Source: Streptomyces polyasparticus (GTDB taxonomy: Bacteria; Actinomycetota; Actinomycetes; Streptomycetales; Streptomycetaceae). From it: a stretch of DNA of 64,000 bases. Positions 43,007 to 51,662 of this stretch are shown here, in pieces; positions within the stretch are counted from its first letter, which is position 1; every line of letters starts with the position of its first letter. The stretch spans positions 1 to 64,000 of the forward strand of contig NZ_JACTVJ010000013.1 in the NCBI RefSeq assembly GCF_014493765.1, given 5' to 3'. The translations under genes and the position numbers were made by a program. The notes below the pieces were generated by a model that was not told the DNA's origin, did no database searches, and saw nothing but the letters and a program-made list of their open reading frames with translations.

Positions 43007-44290
43007 CTAGCCGGTACCTCCCGAGAAGAAGCCGCCACCGTCCTCAGCACCGCCGTTTCCCCCTCCGCCGTCGGCCAGTCCCTCCACGCCCACGGTCAGC
43101 GTCACCGTGGAGCCGGGCTCGACTTCACCGCCCGCGGCGGGCAGTTGGGTGAGGACGAGGCCGGCCTCCTCGGCGGTCGAGGGCACGGTGGCGACCTCGG
43201 CGACCAGGCCGGCGTCGACGAGCGCCTGTTCCGCCTCGGCCTGGGTCCACCCCAGGACATCCGGCACGGTCACGGTCTGCGGGCCGGTCTCCTCCGCCGC
43301 GATCAGCAGCGTCACCGTGGAGGCCCGGGGCGCGGTCGCGCCGCCTTCGGGTTCGGTGCCGGAGGCCGTGCCCGGGGCCACGTCCGGGTCCTCCACCGTC
43401 CGTGTCTCGACGGTGAAGCCCTGCTCCTCGAGCAGCCGGGTCGCCTCGTCGGCCGACTCGCCCCTGGTCTGCGGGATCTCCACCTGCTCGCGCGGCGGTT
43501 TGCCGTCACCCGCCGGGGCGGGCATGTCGATCTCGATCTCCTCGGCCGGGGCCTGTACATCCGCGACCGTGAGGGACTTCTGCGGCTTCTCGGCCTTCTC
43601 CACCCGTACGACCTGGTCCTTCTTGACCTTCCACTCCTTGTTGCCCTTCTTCTTGCCCTTGAACTTCGGGTCGATGTCGCCGGGGTCCTGGTCGCTCACG
43701 GCGAGCGGATTGCCGCAGTTGCACTTCACGCGCGGTACGCCGAACGCGTCCACGAGCACGGCGGTGCCGGCTTCGAGCAAGGCCTCGTAGCGGTAGTGCT
43801 TGCCCTTCCGGTAGCCGTGGTTGCCCACGAGGGTGTCGTTGGCGAGGACGACTTCCTTGAGGGATTCGACAAAAGCCTTGACGTTCTTGTTCTTGGCGCC
43901 GATACCGAGCGCCTTGGCCCAGGCCGCCTTCTTCTTGCCGTTGCCCGCTTCGAGCAGGAATTCGAGCAGCAGCTCGGGATCACAGATATCGATCTTCTTG
44001 CTGCCGCCGTACAGGCCCGCCTCACTGCCTTTGCGTGAGCCGCCCTTGTCGTGGAGATTGCGGCCGAAATCGATTCCGTCGCCCAAGTCCCCTTCGAAGA
44101 AGGCGTTCTCGGCGAGATAGCCGACCGCTTCCGCGGCGACCTCCGCCGCCACCGCACGGGCCGCGCAGGCCATCCCCGTCAGTGATCCGATTCCGACGGT
44201 GAACGCGAGGAACGCGGCCGCCGTCCTGAGCCTGATCCCCCGCCACCCCCGTGCGCCCCCGGTGCGCACACCGCGCACTTTCCTGGCCAT
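43007..44290 (-). CDS. DUF6777-PASTA membrane-anchored/secreted protein
   Basis: 427 residues. N-terminal signal or anchor helix (TAAAFLAFTVGIGSLTGMAC, a lipobox-like Cys follows). Residues 60-215 match DUF6777: AENAFFEGDLGDGIDF, GLYGGSKKIDICDPELL and VPRVKCNCGNPLAV. Two C-terminal PASTA repeats follow (TPVQIP-like VEIPQTRGESADEATRLLEE; VTVPDVLGWTQAEAEQALVD), then a Gly tail. PASTA domains bind peptidoglycan or lipid II, so this is probably a wall-associated protein. No kinase domain is attached. Confidence 0.88.
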   Translation of the reverse strand: MARKVRGVRTGGARGWRGIRLRTAAAFLAFTVGIGSLTGMACAARAVAAEVAAEAVGYLAENAFFEGDLGDGIDFGRNLHDKGGSRKGSEAGLYGGSKKIDICDPELLLEFLLEAGNGKKKAAWAKALGIGAKNKNVKAFVESLKEVVLANDTLVGNHGYRKGKHYRYEALLEAGTAVLVDAFGVPRVKCNCGNPLAVSDQDPGDIDPKFKGKKKGNKEWKVKKDQVVRVEKAEKPQKSLTVADVQAPAEEIEIDMPAPAGDGKPPREQVEIPQTRGESADEATRLLEEQGFTVETRTVEDPDVAPGTASGTEPEGGATAPRASTVTLLIAAEETGPQTVTVPDVLGWTQAEAEQALVDAGLVAEVATVPSTAEEAGLVLTQLPAAGGEVEPGSTVTLTVGVEGLADGGGGNGGAEDGGGFFSGGTG

Positions 44291-44569
44291 GATTCCCCCT
44301 TGCCCGCGCTGCCCGGGCTCGCGTCACAATGACGCGACTGCAGCCACCGGAACGAGCAGCAGCGTGACAGTAAAGGATTCCGCACAACCAGGTCTCAATT
44401 ACGGCCTGTTGACACCTCGTGACATTATGCGCGACAGGTCTCGACGCTACCCCGAACACCCATTCGGCATTATCCGATTCGCCTCGCATAATTCGGCTCC
44501 GGGAAAGCGCTTGCGATATCCCAGGCCCCCCACAGGGAACTCTGCACCCCCCACTGGGACCATGTCCCC

Positions 44570-45163
44570 ATGCCACAGCACCCCACATCGCCCGCCCCCT
44601 TCGGCCCACTGGACTTCCAGCTCGTCCTCCTGCGCCGGATGGCCGACCACAACCCCGGGCTCGTCGAGGACGCACGGCGTGAACTCGGTGTCTCCGTGGC
44701 GGAGATGCGCGAGGCGAACCGGCGGTGGCAGGCGATGGTGCGCTCACCGCGAGGGCGCGGCGCCGTCAGCCGGTACCGGTCCGCGCTCGGGGCGCCCGAG
44801 GCGAAGGTGCGCCGGCAGATCGGGGATCTGACCTGCGAGGCGCTGCTGTGGCCCGTGCCGCTGTGGCCGGATCTGCGTTTCGAGGTGCTGCTCGCACCGG
44901 GCGGTGCGCAGGTCGTGAACGAGTGGCTGATCCGCGCTCCCGGCAGCCCCGGACCCGGCCTGGGGACTGTGGAGGACCTCACACCGTGGTCGGCGACGGT
45001 GGACGAGGTGGGCCGCGCGTTCCCACCCGCCACCCTGCTCGAAGGCGCGGCCCCCACGCGCTGGCGCCTGGCCTTCGAGGCACCGGACGCGCAGGGTGGG
45101 CGCCGGGCCTACGTCGGTGACTTCACCTGGGGGCTGCTCCAGGAGGTCGCCGCCGGGGCGTAA
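44570..45163 (+). CDS. Hypothetical protein
   Basis: 197 residues, cytoplasmic, no recognised family. The N-terminal third is helical and basic (LVEDARRELGVSVAEMREAN) and could be a small helix-turn-helix; the rest is mixed alpha/beta with WPDLRFEVLLAPGGAQVVNE. It lies upstream of, and co-directional with, the zinc-ribbon/DUF3626 pair. The 279 bp before it shows no clear promoter apart from a TTGACA at 44409. Confidence 0.7.
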   Translation: MPQHPTSPAPFGPLDFQLVLLRRMADHNPGLVEDARRELGVSVAEMREANRRWQAMVRSPRGRGAVSRYRSALGAPEAKVRRQIGDLTCEALLWPVPLWPDLRFEVLLAPGGAQVVNEWLIRAPGSPGPGLGTVEDLTPWSATVDEVGRAFPPATLLEGAAPTRWRLAFEAPDAQGGRRAYVGDFTWGLLQEVAAGA

Positions 45164-45204
45164 AGGATTTTCCACCGGCCCGTGGATCGGCGATAGTCCT
45201 GGTC

Positions 45205-45840
45205 ATGGCGAGACCGGAGGTCGGGGACGAGGTGCGGCGGTGCGCTGCCTGCGGGGGCTACGCATACGGCGGCGCACCGGACTGCGCTGTCTGCCGTGCG
45301 CTCGTGGACGCGATCGTCGAGGACGAGTGGGCCGTGTTCGTACGGCGCATGGGCGCGGCGCCGGCGGAGGAGCGGGCGCTGGCCGAGATGGTCACGGCCG
45401 AGCCCGACCGGCACGACTGGCGCGTGGTCGACGCCGCGCTGGACCGTATCGAGTGCGGCGACTGCGGGGAGCGGCTCGGGCGCGGGCCGGCCGGGTGCGC
45501 GGGGTGCGAGCTCGCCCACGGCTTCCGGTACGCGGCGGTCGAGACCGACCGTCCCGGGGTGCCGCCGGGCAATGAGCACGCGGTCCGCGTCAACGTCTCC
45601 GTGGTCCGCCGCCCGCAGATGACCTCCGCCGCCGAACTCCTCGTACGGCGCAAGCTGCTCCCTCTGCTCCTGGTCGGCCGGCTCCCGACCACGCAGGAGG
45701 CGCAGCGGGCGAGTGCGGCCGTGAAGGGCGCGGCGGCGGACGCACGGGAACGGCTCGTCGACGAGGTCGTCGAGGCAGCGCTGGCCGACCCCGGGAAGGG
45801 GACGGCGGCGGGAACGGACACGAGGAAGGGAACGGCATGA
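45205..45840 (+). CDS. Zinc-ribbon protein coupled to DUF3626
   Basis: 211 residues. Two CxxC knuckle pairs: RRCAACGGYAYGG with PDCAVCRAL, and IECGDCGERL with AGCAGCELAHG. The C-terminal 80 residues are helical and basic then acidic. The stop overlaps the DUF3626 start (ATGA), so the two proteins are probably partners. Family not recognised; N-terminal zinc motifs of this type also occur at the front of longer DUF3626 proteins, so this may be the split-off half. Confidence 0.7.
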   Translation: MARPEVGDEVRRCAACGGYAYGGAPDCAVCRALVDAIVEDEWAVFVRRMGAAPAEERALAEMVTAEPDRHDWRVVDAALDRIECGDCGERLGRGPAGCAGCELAHGFRYAAVETDRPGVPPGNEHAVRVNVSVVRRPQMTSAAELLVRRKLLPLLLVGRLPTTQEAQRASAAVKGAAADARERLVDEVVEAALADPGKGTAAGTDTRKGTA

Positions 45841-46688
45841 GTACGGAGATCAGGGTTCCGGCCGGACGGGCCGGGCGCGCGCTCGCCCATGTGCGGGGGC
45901 TCGCGCGCGGGGGTCCGCTCGATCCGGCGCTGCGCGTCACGCTCAACTTCCACCCCGACCGCCTCACCCAGGACGGCACCCCCATCCTCGACGCCATGGC
46001 CGAGCACGGCGTCTACCGCTCGCAGTTCGTGACCGGCACGAGCAACGGCGGCCTCACCGCGTACGAGGGCGGCGACCGCTGGCGCTGGGAGAGCCGGATC
46101 TTCGGCGGGGCGTACGACGACGCACCGGCCGTGGAGCGCCCGGTGTACGGCGGTCTCAACTTCCGCCGCAGGACCACGGGGGCGGCGCCCCGCTTCGGCT
46201 CGGCGCACATCCGGCTGGCCGCCGGTGCGCTCGAACGCACCACGTTCTGCTACCCGGACAGCTTCCTGGAGCCGGCGGACTTCGGCGTCGCGGCCGCCTG
46301 CGACCTCATCGCCCTCGCCCTCGCCGACGACCAGGACGCGCTCGACGACTACATCGAGACCCAGATTCACGGCCCGGTGAGCTTCACCGGCGACGTCGAG
46401 GCGCTGGTGCTCGACCCCTGCTTCCGCGGTACGGAGGTCGAGGCGTCGGCACTGCGGCTGGGCTGCCCGGTGGAGTTCCACGGCGGATTCCGGGTCGCTG
46501 CCGAGGAGTTGGCCCGCCATGGGGACTTCCGGGGCCAGGAGTACGTGGATCTGGCGCTGTCCCTGACCGTCGACGGCCTGCTCGACCCGGGCCTCATCGG
46601 CGCGGCCTCCCGCGCCGGCCGGCACGATCCGCAGGACCTGAAGAAGGTCTGGCACCTGCTTGCCCGCTTCGGAGCGCCCACGACCTGA
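45837..46688 (+). CDS. DUF3626 domain protein
   Basis: 283 residues. It has the DUF3626 signature VTLNFHPDRLTQDG, GVYRSQFVTGTSNGGLTAYEGG and a His/Asp-rich second half (FRRRTTGAAPRFGSAHIRL, HGPVSFTGDVEALVLDP). The conserved HxDR and GTSNG loop suggest nucleotide or phosphate chemistry, possibly ADP-ribosyl transfer, but this is not established. Translationally coupled to the zinc-ribbon gene. Confidence 0.85.
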   Translation: MSTEIRVPAGRAGRALAHVRGLARGGPLDPALRVTLNFHPDRLTQDGTPILDAMAEHGVYRSQFVTGTSNGGLTAYEGGDRWRWESRIFGGAYDDAPAVERPVYGGLNFRRRTTGAAPRFGSAHIRLAAGALERTTFCYPDSFLEPADFGVAAACDLIALALADDQDALDDYIETQIHGPVSFTGDVEALVLDPCFRGTEVEASALRLGCPVEFHGGFRVAAEELARHGDFRGQEYVDLALSLTVDGLLDPGLIGAASRAGRHDPQDLKKVWHLLARFGAPTT

Positions 46689-46740
46689 TCCGAACCGGCC
46701 CGACCTGCTCGCTTCCCCGGGGGTAACCACCCACTTGGGA

Positions 46741-46799
46741 GTGCGTACTTGAGAAAGCCTTGGCCGCGATCAAGGCTTCCTTTCACCACTCGTACGCAC
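46741..46799. promoter_or_regulatory. Nested inverted repeats in the leader of the imine-reductase-like gene
   Basis: Outer arms GTGCGTAC (46741-46748) and GTACGCAC (46792-46799) enclose a perfect inner stem AAGCCTTG / CAAGGCTT (46755-46778). The inner stem could terminate the DUF3626 transcript; the outer arm touches the ribosome site of the next gene. Confidence 0.45.
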
Positions 46800-46809
46800 A
46801 GGGAGCATC

Positions 46810-47682
46810 ATGACCAGCAGCACAGCAGTAAGCGTCATCGGTCTGGGGGATATGGGCAAGGCGCTGGCAGCGTCCCTGCTTTCCGCGGGATTCCGTACGA
46901 CCGTATGGAACCGCACCGCGGAAAAGGCGGACGAGCTCGTGGCGAAGGGCGCACTGCGGGCCGCCACGGCCGAAGAGGCCTTGGTGGCAAGCCCGTTGAC
47001 CATCGTCTGCCTGATCGACTACGACACGACGCGCACCCTTCTCGCGCAGGCCGCCGGCGCCCTGCGCGGACGCACGCTCGTGCAGCTCAGCAATGGAACA
47101 CCCGCCCAGGCCCGGGAGCTGGAGACCTGGGCGAGGGAGCAGGGCGCGGCCTATCTGGACGGCGGCATCATGGCCGTCCCCTCGACCATCGCCACACCCG
47201 AGGCATTCCTTCTCTACAGCGGCGACAGCGAAGCCTTCGCCGCACAGAAGGAAATTCTGGAGGTGATGGGCGAGGCGAAATATCTGGGCGCCGAGGTCGG
47301 CCTCGCTTCCCTCTACGATTTGGCGCTGCTCAGCGGAATGGACTACATGTTCGCGGGCTTCTTCCATTCCGTGGCGGTGGCCACCTCGCACAAGGAGAGC
47401 ACGGCCGCCGGTTTCACCGAACTGCTCGTGCCCTGGCTGACGAACATGGCCCGGCTGCTTCCCGTACTCGCCGCCGACGTGGACTCCGACGGAGAGCCCG
47501 CGTACGCACAGGGTCTCGATGTCGTCCTCGCGGCCGCCCGCAACATGGCGCAGGCCGCACGGGACGCCGGCGTCCGCGCGGACCACTTCGAGCGCTCCGC
47601 CGAGGACTTGGAGAGCCAACTGGCTGCAGGCGGGAGGGACTTCACGGCGTCCGGGGCCGTGGAGCGTCTGCGGGCGGGCTGA
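46810..47682 (+). CDS. Imine-reductase-like NAD(P)H oxidoreductase
   Basis: 290 residues of the 6-phosphogluconate-dehydrogenase-like superfamily. Rossmann start SVIGLGDMGKALAASLLSAG and WNRTAEKADEL favour NADPH. The IRED-type motifs GGIMAVPSTIATPEAFLLYSG and ASLYDLALLSGMDYMFAGFFH follow; the Asp in LYDLALL occupies the position of the proton donor in R-type imine reductases. Such enzymes reduce cyclic imines. It is divergent from no regulator, but its leader is strongly structured. Confidence 0.82.
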   Translation: MTSSTAVSVIGLGDMGKALAASLLSAGFRTTVWNRTAEKADELVAKGALRAATAEEALVASPLTIVCLIDYDTTRTLLAQAAGALRGRTLVQLSNGTPAQARELETWAREQGAAYLDGGIMAVPSTIATPEAFLLYSGDSEAFAAQKEILEVMGEAKYLGAEVGLASLYDLALLSGMDYMFAGFFHSVAVATSHKESTAAGFTELLVPWLTNMARLLPVLAADVDSDGEPAYAQGLDVVLAAARNMAQAARDAGVRADHFERSAEDLESQLAAGGRDFTASGAVERLRAG

Positions 47683-47697
47683 CGGGCAGGGCCTCGG

Positions 47698-48189
47698 TCA
47701 TCGGGCCCGTCCTCCGGCCGCGTGGCTCTGACCTGTGTGTCCGACGCCGTGATGATCCGTCAGGGCGATGAGCAGGTCGGTGAGTTGCCCCTGCTGGGCC
47801 GGGGTGAGGGGAGCGAGCAGCTCGCGCTGGGCGTCCGCGATGAGGGTGTCGAGGCGTTCCAGGTGGCGGCGGCCGACGGGGGTGAGCGTGATGACGTTGC
47901 GGCGGCGGTCGACGGGGTCGGGCTCGCGGCGGATGTATGAGGCGGCGGACAGTTCGTTGAGCACGGCGACCATGTCGCTGCGGTAGATGCCGGTGCGGCG
48001 GCTGAGTTCCGCCTGGCTGGCGGCGCCCGCCTCGGCCAGCGCGACCAGGACCGCGAAGTGCCACTTGCGGGCGCCTTCGGTGGCGAGGCGCTCGCTCACG
48101 AGCCGGTCGGCGATGACCGCGGCGCCCGCGATCAGCCGGCTGGGGATGGTGCGCAGCCGGGCCGGAGTGGGCTCGGGGGTCGGGCTCAT
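47698..48189 (-). CDS. MarR-family transcriptional regulator
   Basis: 163 residues starting at [12 protein letters not shown] behind a good AGGAGG ribosome site. Winged helix: [29 protein letters not shown] and wing [20 protein letters not shown]. Divergent from the epoxide hydrolase gene, with two near-identical palindromes between them, so it very likely represses that gene and itself. It may respond to the hydrolase substrate. Confidence 0.93.
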   Translation of the reverse strand: MSPTPEPTPARLRTIPSRLIAGAAVIADRLVSERLATEGARKWHFAVLVALAEAGAASQAELSRRTGIYRSDMVAVLNELSAASYIRREPDPVDRRRNVITLTPVGRRHLERLDTLIADAQRELLAPLTPAQQGQLTDLLIALTDHHGVGHTGQSHAAGGRAR

Positions 48190-48267
48190 GCGGGTCCTCC
48201 TGCGGGTCGTGGGCGTGGGGCTGGGGGCATGTTGCCGGGGCGTGCACATCGGGCCGTCTGCCGTCTA

Positions 48268-48312
48268 TTGCGTTAGTGGCACTAACAGTCTACCTTCGTT
48301 AGTGCCACTAAC
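48268..48312 (+). promoter_or_regulatory. Promoter with twin MarR-type operators upstream of epoxide hydrolase
   Basis: Palindromes GTTAGTGgCACTAAC (48272-48286) and GTTAGTGcCACTAAC (48298-48312) are 26 bp apart and perfect except for the centre base. A -35 TTGCGT (48268), 17-bp spacer and -10 TACCTT (48291) place the first in the spacer and the second at the start site, a clear repression layout. Confidence 0.8.
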
Positions 48313-48364
48313 GTTCATGTGGGGCGCCGGCCCCATGGATCCCTCTCCCCTTGGAGTGCAGGCC

Positions 48365-49456
48365 ATGATCAAGCCGTTCCGTATCGCCATCCCGCAGGCC
48401 GACCTCGACGACCTCCACGACCGCCTCGCCCGCACCCGCTGGCCCAACGAACTCGACGGCGCCGGAACCGACTACGGCTTCCCGCTGGCCCGCCTGAAGG
48501 AACTCGCCGAGTACTGGCGCACCGGCTACGACTGGCGCGCCCACGAGGCCGAGCTCAACGAGCTCCCCCACTTCACCACCGAGATCGACGGACAGAACAT
48601 CCACTTCGTCCACGTCCGCTCCCCGAAGCCGGACGCGCTCGCGCTGATCCTCACGCACGGCTGGCCCGGCTCGTTCCTCGAGTTCCTCGACGTGATCGAG
48701 CCGCTGTCGCGCGACTTCCACCTGGTGATCCCGTCCATACCGGGATACGGATTCTCGGGCCCGACCCACGAGCGCGGCTGGGACGTGCCCCGGGTCGCGC
48801 GCGCCTGGGCCGAGCTGATGCGCCGACTCGGATACGAGCGCTACGGCGCGCAGGGCGGCGACTTCGGCGCCGGCATCTCCCTTTCGCTCGGCGCGTACGC
48901 ACCCGAGCAGGTCGTCGCGGTCCACCTCAACTACCTGCCGACCCGCCCGGATCCGGACGCCGGCGTGGAACTGTCCGCGACGGACGAGGCCCGCCTCGAC
49001 AAGGTCCGCGACCTGCTGACGAACCGCCCTCCGTACCAGGCACTGCAGGCCGCCACCCCACAGACCATCGGCTACGCGCTCACCGACTCGCCGGTCGGCC
49101 AACTCGCCTGGATCGCCGAGCGGTTCGCCCAGTGGACCGACCCTCACACACCGGTCGACGACGACCGGATGCTCACCGACATCTCGCTGTACTGGCTCAC
49201 CGCGACCGCCGCCTCATCGGCCCGGCTGCACCGCGAGACCGTACGCGGGAACGCACTGTGCACCGTCCCCGTGGGCATCGCGGTCTTCGCGCACGACATC
49301 ACCCAGTCGGTACGCCCGCTCGCCGAGCGCCTCTACGACATCAGGCACTGGTCCGAGTTCGACCACGGCGGCCACTTCGCGGCGATGGAGGTACCGGAAC
49401 TGCTCGCCGGGGACGTACGGGAGTTCTTCCTGACGCAGACGAAGCGGGAGGGCTAG
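48365..49456 (+). CDS. Epoxide hydrolase (EPHN-type alpha/beta hydrolase)
   Basis: 363 residues. The N-terminal EPHN lid segment [19 protein letters not shown] identifies the microsomal-type family. The oxyanion-hole [10 protein letters not shown], nucleophile Asp in [12 protein letters not shown] and catalytic His in [13 protein letters not shown] are present. It opens epoxides to diols in the cytosol. I choose the ATG at 48365 with GGAG eight bases upstream; two in-frame ATGs further upstream lack a ribosome site. Controlled by the divergent MarR gene through twin operators. Confidence 0.93.
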   Translation: MIKPFRIAIPQADLDDLHDRLARTRWPNELDGAGTDYGFPLARLKELAEYWRTGYDWRAHEAELNELPHFTTEIDGQNIHFVHVRSPKPDALALILTHGWPGSFLEFLDVIEPLSRDFHLVIPSIPGYGFSGPTHERGWDVPRVARAWAELMRRLGYERYGAQGGDFGAGISLSLGAYAPEQVVAVHLNYLPTRPDPDAGVELSATDEARLDKVRDLLTNRPPYQALQAATPQTIGYALTDSPVGQLAWIAERFAQWTDPHTPVDDDRMLTDISLYWLTATAASSARLHRETVRGNALCTVPVGIAVFAHDITQSVRPLAERLYDIRHWSEFDHGGHFAAMEVPELLAGDVREFFLTQTKREG

Positions 49457-49466
49457 GACGGGTGGG

Positions 49467-49544
49467 GCGTCGAGGGTCGGGAGGGGGCGTCGGCGTCGAG
49501 GGTCGGGAGGGGGCGTCGGCGTCGAGGCTCAGGAGGAGTCGTCG
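49467..49544. repeat. Three 26-bp tandem repeats spanning the 49529 stop codon
   Basis: GCGTCGAGGGTCGGGAGGGG-type units begin at 49467, 49493 and 49519. The third contains the stop codon of the minus-strand peptidase-like gene; the others extend into the convergent gap. Confidence 0.85.
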
Positions 49545-49894
49545 GCGTCGGCCGCGAGGCTCTTGTCGACGGCTCCTGACCGGCTGACGCCGTCGACCGC
49601 CACACAGATGCCGAAGACCCGGTCTTGGCTGGTCCAGCCGTTCACGCGGCCGCGGTTGTTGCTGATCTGCACCCGCTTCCTGGCGAGGTCCACGGACGAC
49701 ACCAGGTGCAGGTAGACCGTCCCGGCGACGCGGGCGAGGACGATGTCCCCGACCTCCACCTTCGAAGGGTCGACCGGAGCGACAACCACCTGCTGCCGAC
49801 TGCGTATCAGCGGGACCATCGAGGAGCCGCTGGGCCGGAACACCACGGTGGCCCCGCCGGCGCCCCTGTCTGCCACTGCGTCCAAGGCACCCAT
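49529..49894 (-). CDS. S24/S26-type signal-peptidase-like protein
   Basis: 121 residues starting at MGALDAVADRG. The motif VVFRPSGSSMVPLIRSRQQV has the catalytic Ser of LexA/signal-peptidase folds, and VEVGDIVLARVAGTVYLHLV supplies the second strand pair; the partner Lys is not obvious. There is no helix-turn-helix or membrane anchor. Short proteins of this type are common orphan genes in actinobacteria. The 3' end is tandemly duplicated. Confidence 0.75.
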   Translation of the reverse strand: MGALDAVADRGAGGATVVFRPSGSSMVPLIRSRQQVVVAPVDPSKVEVGDIVLARVAGTVYLHLVSSVDLARKRVQISNNRGRVNGWTSQDRVFGICVAVDGVSRSGAVDKSLAADADDSS

Positions 49895-50012
49895 CCGGTC
49901 AGCCTGGCAGAGTCCCCCGCACCGCCCCACCGAATTGTTCGGCCGATTGCTCCTTGCGCCCCGCTCCCTGCTCCCTGCTCCATCAGCGAGGCGCACGCAG
50001 CCTGTTGTGCAG

Positions 50013-50708
50013 CTAGCCCACGAAGTTCCGTACGCCCTGGGAGACCGTGTCGTCGCCGAGGAAGTCGTTGTGCTTCAGGCAGCCCGAGGCGATGTTGGTC
50101 GCGCCGGTGAGCGGGACGCTGCTGTCGGGGTTGATGACCTCGTCGCAGTCGGACCAGAACGTCGCGTACGAGACCGCGCCCGGCGTCTCGTCACCCTCGG
50201 CCAGACCGTCCTGGACGTACGAGCCGGGCGTCATGTCGCGGCAGGCCTGGGACCACAGGGCGCAGGCCCAGGCGGTGCTGGTGCCGTGGTTGGGGCCGGC
50301 GAGGGAGACCCAGTCGTCGACTTTCGCCAGGCCCCCGCCGTGCTTGATGTACCAGCGGGTGACGAGGCTGCCGAAGGAGTGGGCCACGATGTCGACCTGA
50401 GCGGCGCCGGTCTGCGCGCGCACTTCGTCCACGTAGGCGGCGAAGCGGCCCGAGAGCGTCTCGTTCACGGACTGGCTGGTGTCGTAGCCCCAGGAGAAGA
50501 GCTCCGCGTCCGTGTAGCCGGAGGACTTGAAGTCCTCGCGCAGGGAGCCCCAGACGCCGGGGCCCGCGTTGTAGCCGTGGACGAAGATGACGGGGGTGCG
50601 GGCGGCGGTGGCCCGGGTCTCCGCCCGGGCGGAGACGGTGGCGGTGAGGCCGAGCAGGGTCGTGACGGCGAGGAGCAGTGAGGCCATGCGGATACGAGAG
50701 CGCAGCAC
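50013..50708 (-). CDS. Secreted lipase/esterase
   Basis: 231 residues with a signal peptide (MASLLLAVTTLLGLTATVSA, cut near SARA). Alpha/beta hydrolase: oxyanion HGYNAGPGVW, nucleophile elbow VAHSFGSLV, Asp and a late His in KHNDFLGDD. Four cysteines in the second half suggest two disulfides, fitting extracellular location. The closest family by pattern is the small LipA/LipB-type triacylglycerol lipases. Confidence 0.9.
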   Translation of the reverse strand: MLRSRIRMASLLLAVTTLLGLTATVSARAETRATAARTPVIFVHGYNAGPGVWGSLREDFKSSGYTDAELFSWGYDTSQSVNETLSGRFAAYVDEVRAQTGAAQVDIVAHSFGSLVTRWYIKHGGGLAKVDDWVSLAGPNHGTSTAWACALWSQACRDMTPGSYVQDGLAEGDETPGAVSYATFWSDCDEVINPDSSVPLTGATNIASGCLKHNDFLGDDTVSQGVRNFVG

Positions 50709-50851
50709 GAAGTCCCCCTGGTTGAAGGGTGGTTACGCGTGAGTAGCGGTCTTGAGCATGGTGAGGCCAACGAGGCGCGATGAACAGACCCGTGCAGGCG
50801 GGGTTCCGGCCAATCCCGGGGCGATGCCGGCCGGGTCGGGGGCGCGCGCCG

Positions 50852-50927
50852 GTCCCGGTCGGGGTCCTGGGTCAGTCCCGGTAGGGGTCCTGGGTCAGTC
50901 CCGGCTCAGTCCCGGTCGGGGTCCCAG
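50852..50927. repeat. 23-bp repeats spanning the GntR stop codon
   Basis: GTCCCGGTCGGGGTC-type units start at 50852, 50875, 50898 (short) and 50909. The stop of the minus-strand GntR gene (50906-50908) lies between the last two; the outer units copy its final codons into the intergenic DNA. Confidence 0.8.
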
Positions 50928-51613
50928 TCGAGCAGCCGTACCTTCGCGACCGTCCGTACATGGCGCCGCATCGCTGCGGCCGCCGCCCTGCCGTTGCCCG
51001 CATCGATCATCTCGAAGATGTCCATGTGCTGCGCGAACGACTTGGACGGACGCCCCCGTTGACGCAACGACTCATGGCGCGACTCGGTGATCTGCTCGGC
51101 TATCGACCGCATGAACTCCGCGAGGATCGCACTGTGCGCGGCCGCGGTGACAGCGGCGTGGAAACGTCGGTCGCCCTCGATGCCGTGCTCCCCGCGCTCG
51201 ATCTCCTCGGCCATGTAGCCGAGGGCGTCGCGCAGCGCGGCGAGGTCCTCCTCCGTACGGCGCTCCGCGGCGAGTTCGGCAAGCTTGGTCTCCAGGGCCT
51301 CGCGCGCTTCGAGTACGTCGGGCAGCCGGCGTCTTCGTTCGACGAGCCGCTCGACAGGCTCGGCGATGTCGAGGCTGTCGCCGACGAGGTAGGTGCCGCC
51401 GCCGTGCCGGACCTCGACCAGGCCCTGGACTTCGAGGACGACGATGCCCTGCTTGACGGAGGCCCGGGAGACGCCGAGGCGCTGGGCCAGTTCGCGCTCG
51501 GGCGGGAGCCGGTCGCCGGACTTGAGGCCGGACTCGGCGGCGTAGGCGCGCAGGCGGTCGATGACCTGCTCGTACATGCGCGTACGTCCCATGGGCCGCA
51601 GTGCTTCGGACAT
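50906..51613 (-). CDS. GntR-family (FadR subfamily) regulator, MatR-like
   Basis: 235 residues. N-terminal winged helix: YEQVIDRLRAYAAESGLKSG, LPPERELAQRLGVSRASVKQ and VRHGGGTYLV. The C-terminal FCD domain is all-helical with metal-site residues (RRFHAAVTAAAHSAILAEFM, QHMDIFEMI). It is divergent from the malonate transporter, the position of MatR in malonate operons. The intervening 567 bp holds an array of identical palindromes, one overlapping its own promoter region, implying autoregulation. Confidence 0.9.
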   Translation of the reverse strand: MSEALRPMGRTRMYEQVIDRLRAYAAESGLKSGDRLPPERELAQRLGVSRASVKQGIVVLEVQGLVEVRHGGGTYLVGDSLDIAEPVERLVERRRRLPDVLEAREALETKLAELAAERRTEEDLAALRDALGYMAEEIERGEHGIEGDRRFHAAVTAAAHSAILAEFMRSIAEQITESRHESLRQRGRPSKSFAQHMDIFEMIDAGNGRAAAAAMRRHVRTVAKVRLLDWDPDRD

Positions 51614-51662
51614 GGCCCACCCCCTCCCTGGATGCCCGCAGCCTAGCAGCGGAGGTGGTCCA

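Noticed and set aside
49457-49528. Possible extra small gene between epoxide hydrolase and S24-like gene
   Set aside because: The sequence is two copies of a 26-bp repeat derived from the S24-like gene end, with no ribosome site.
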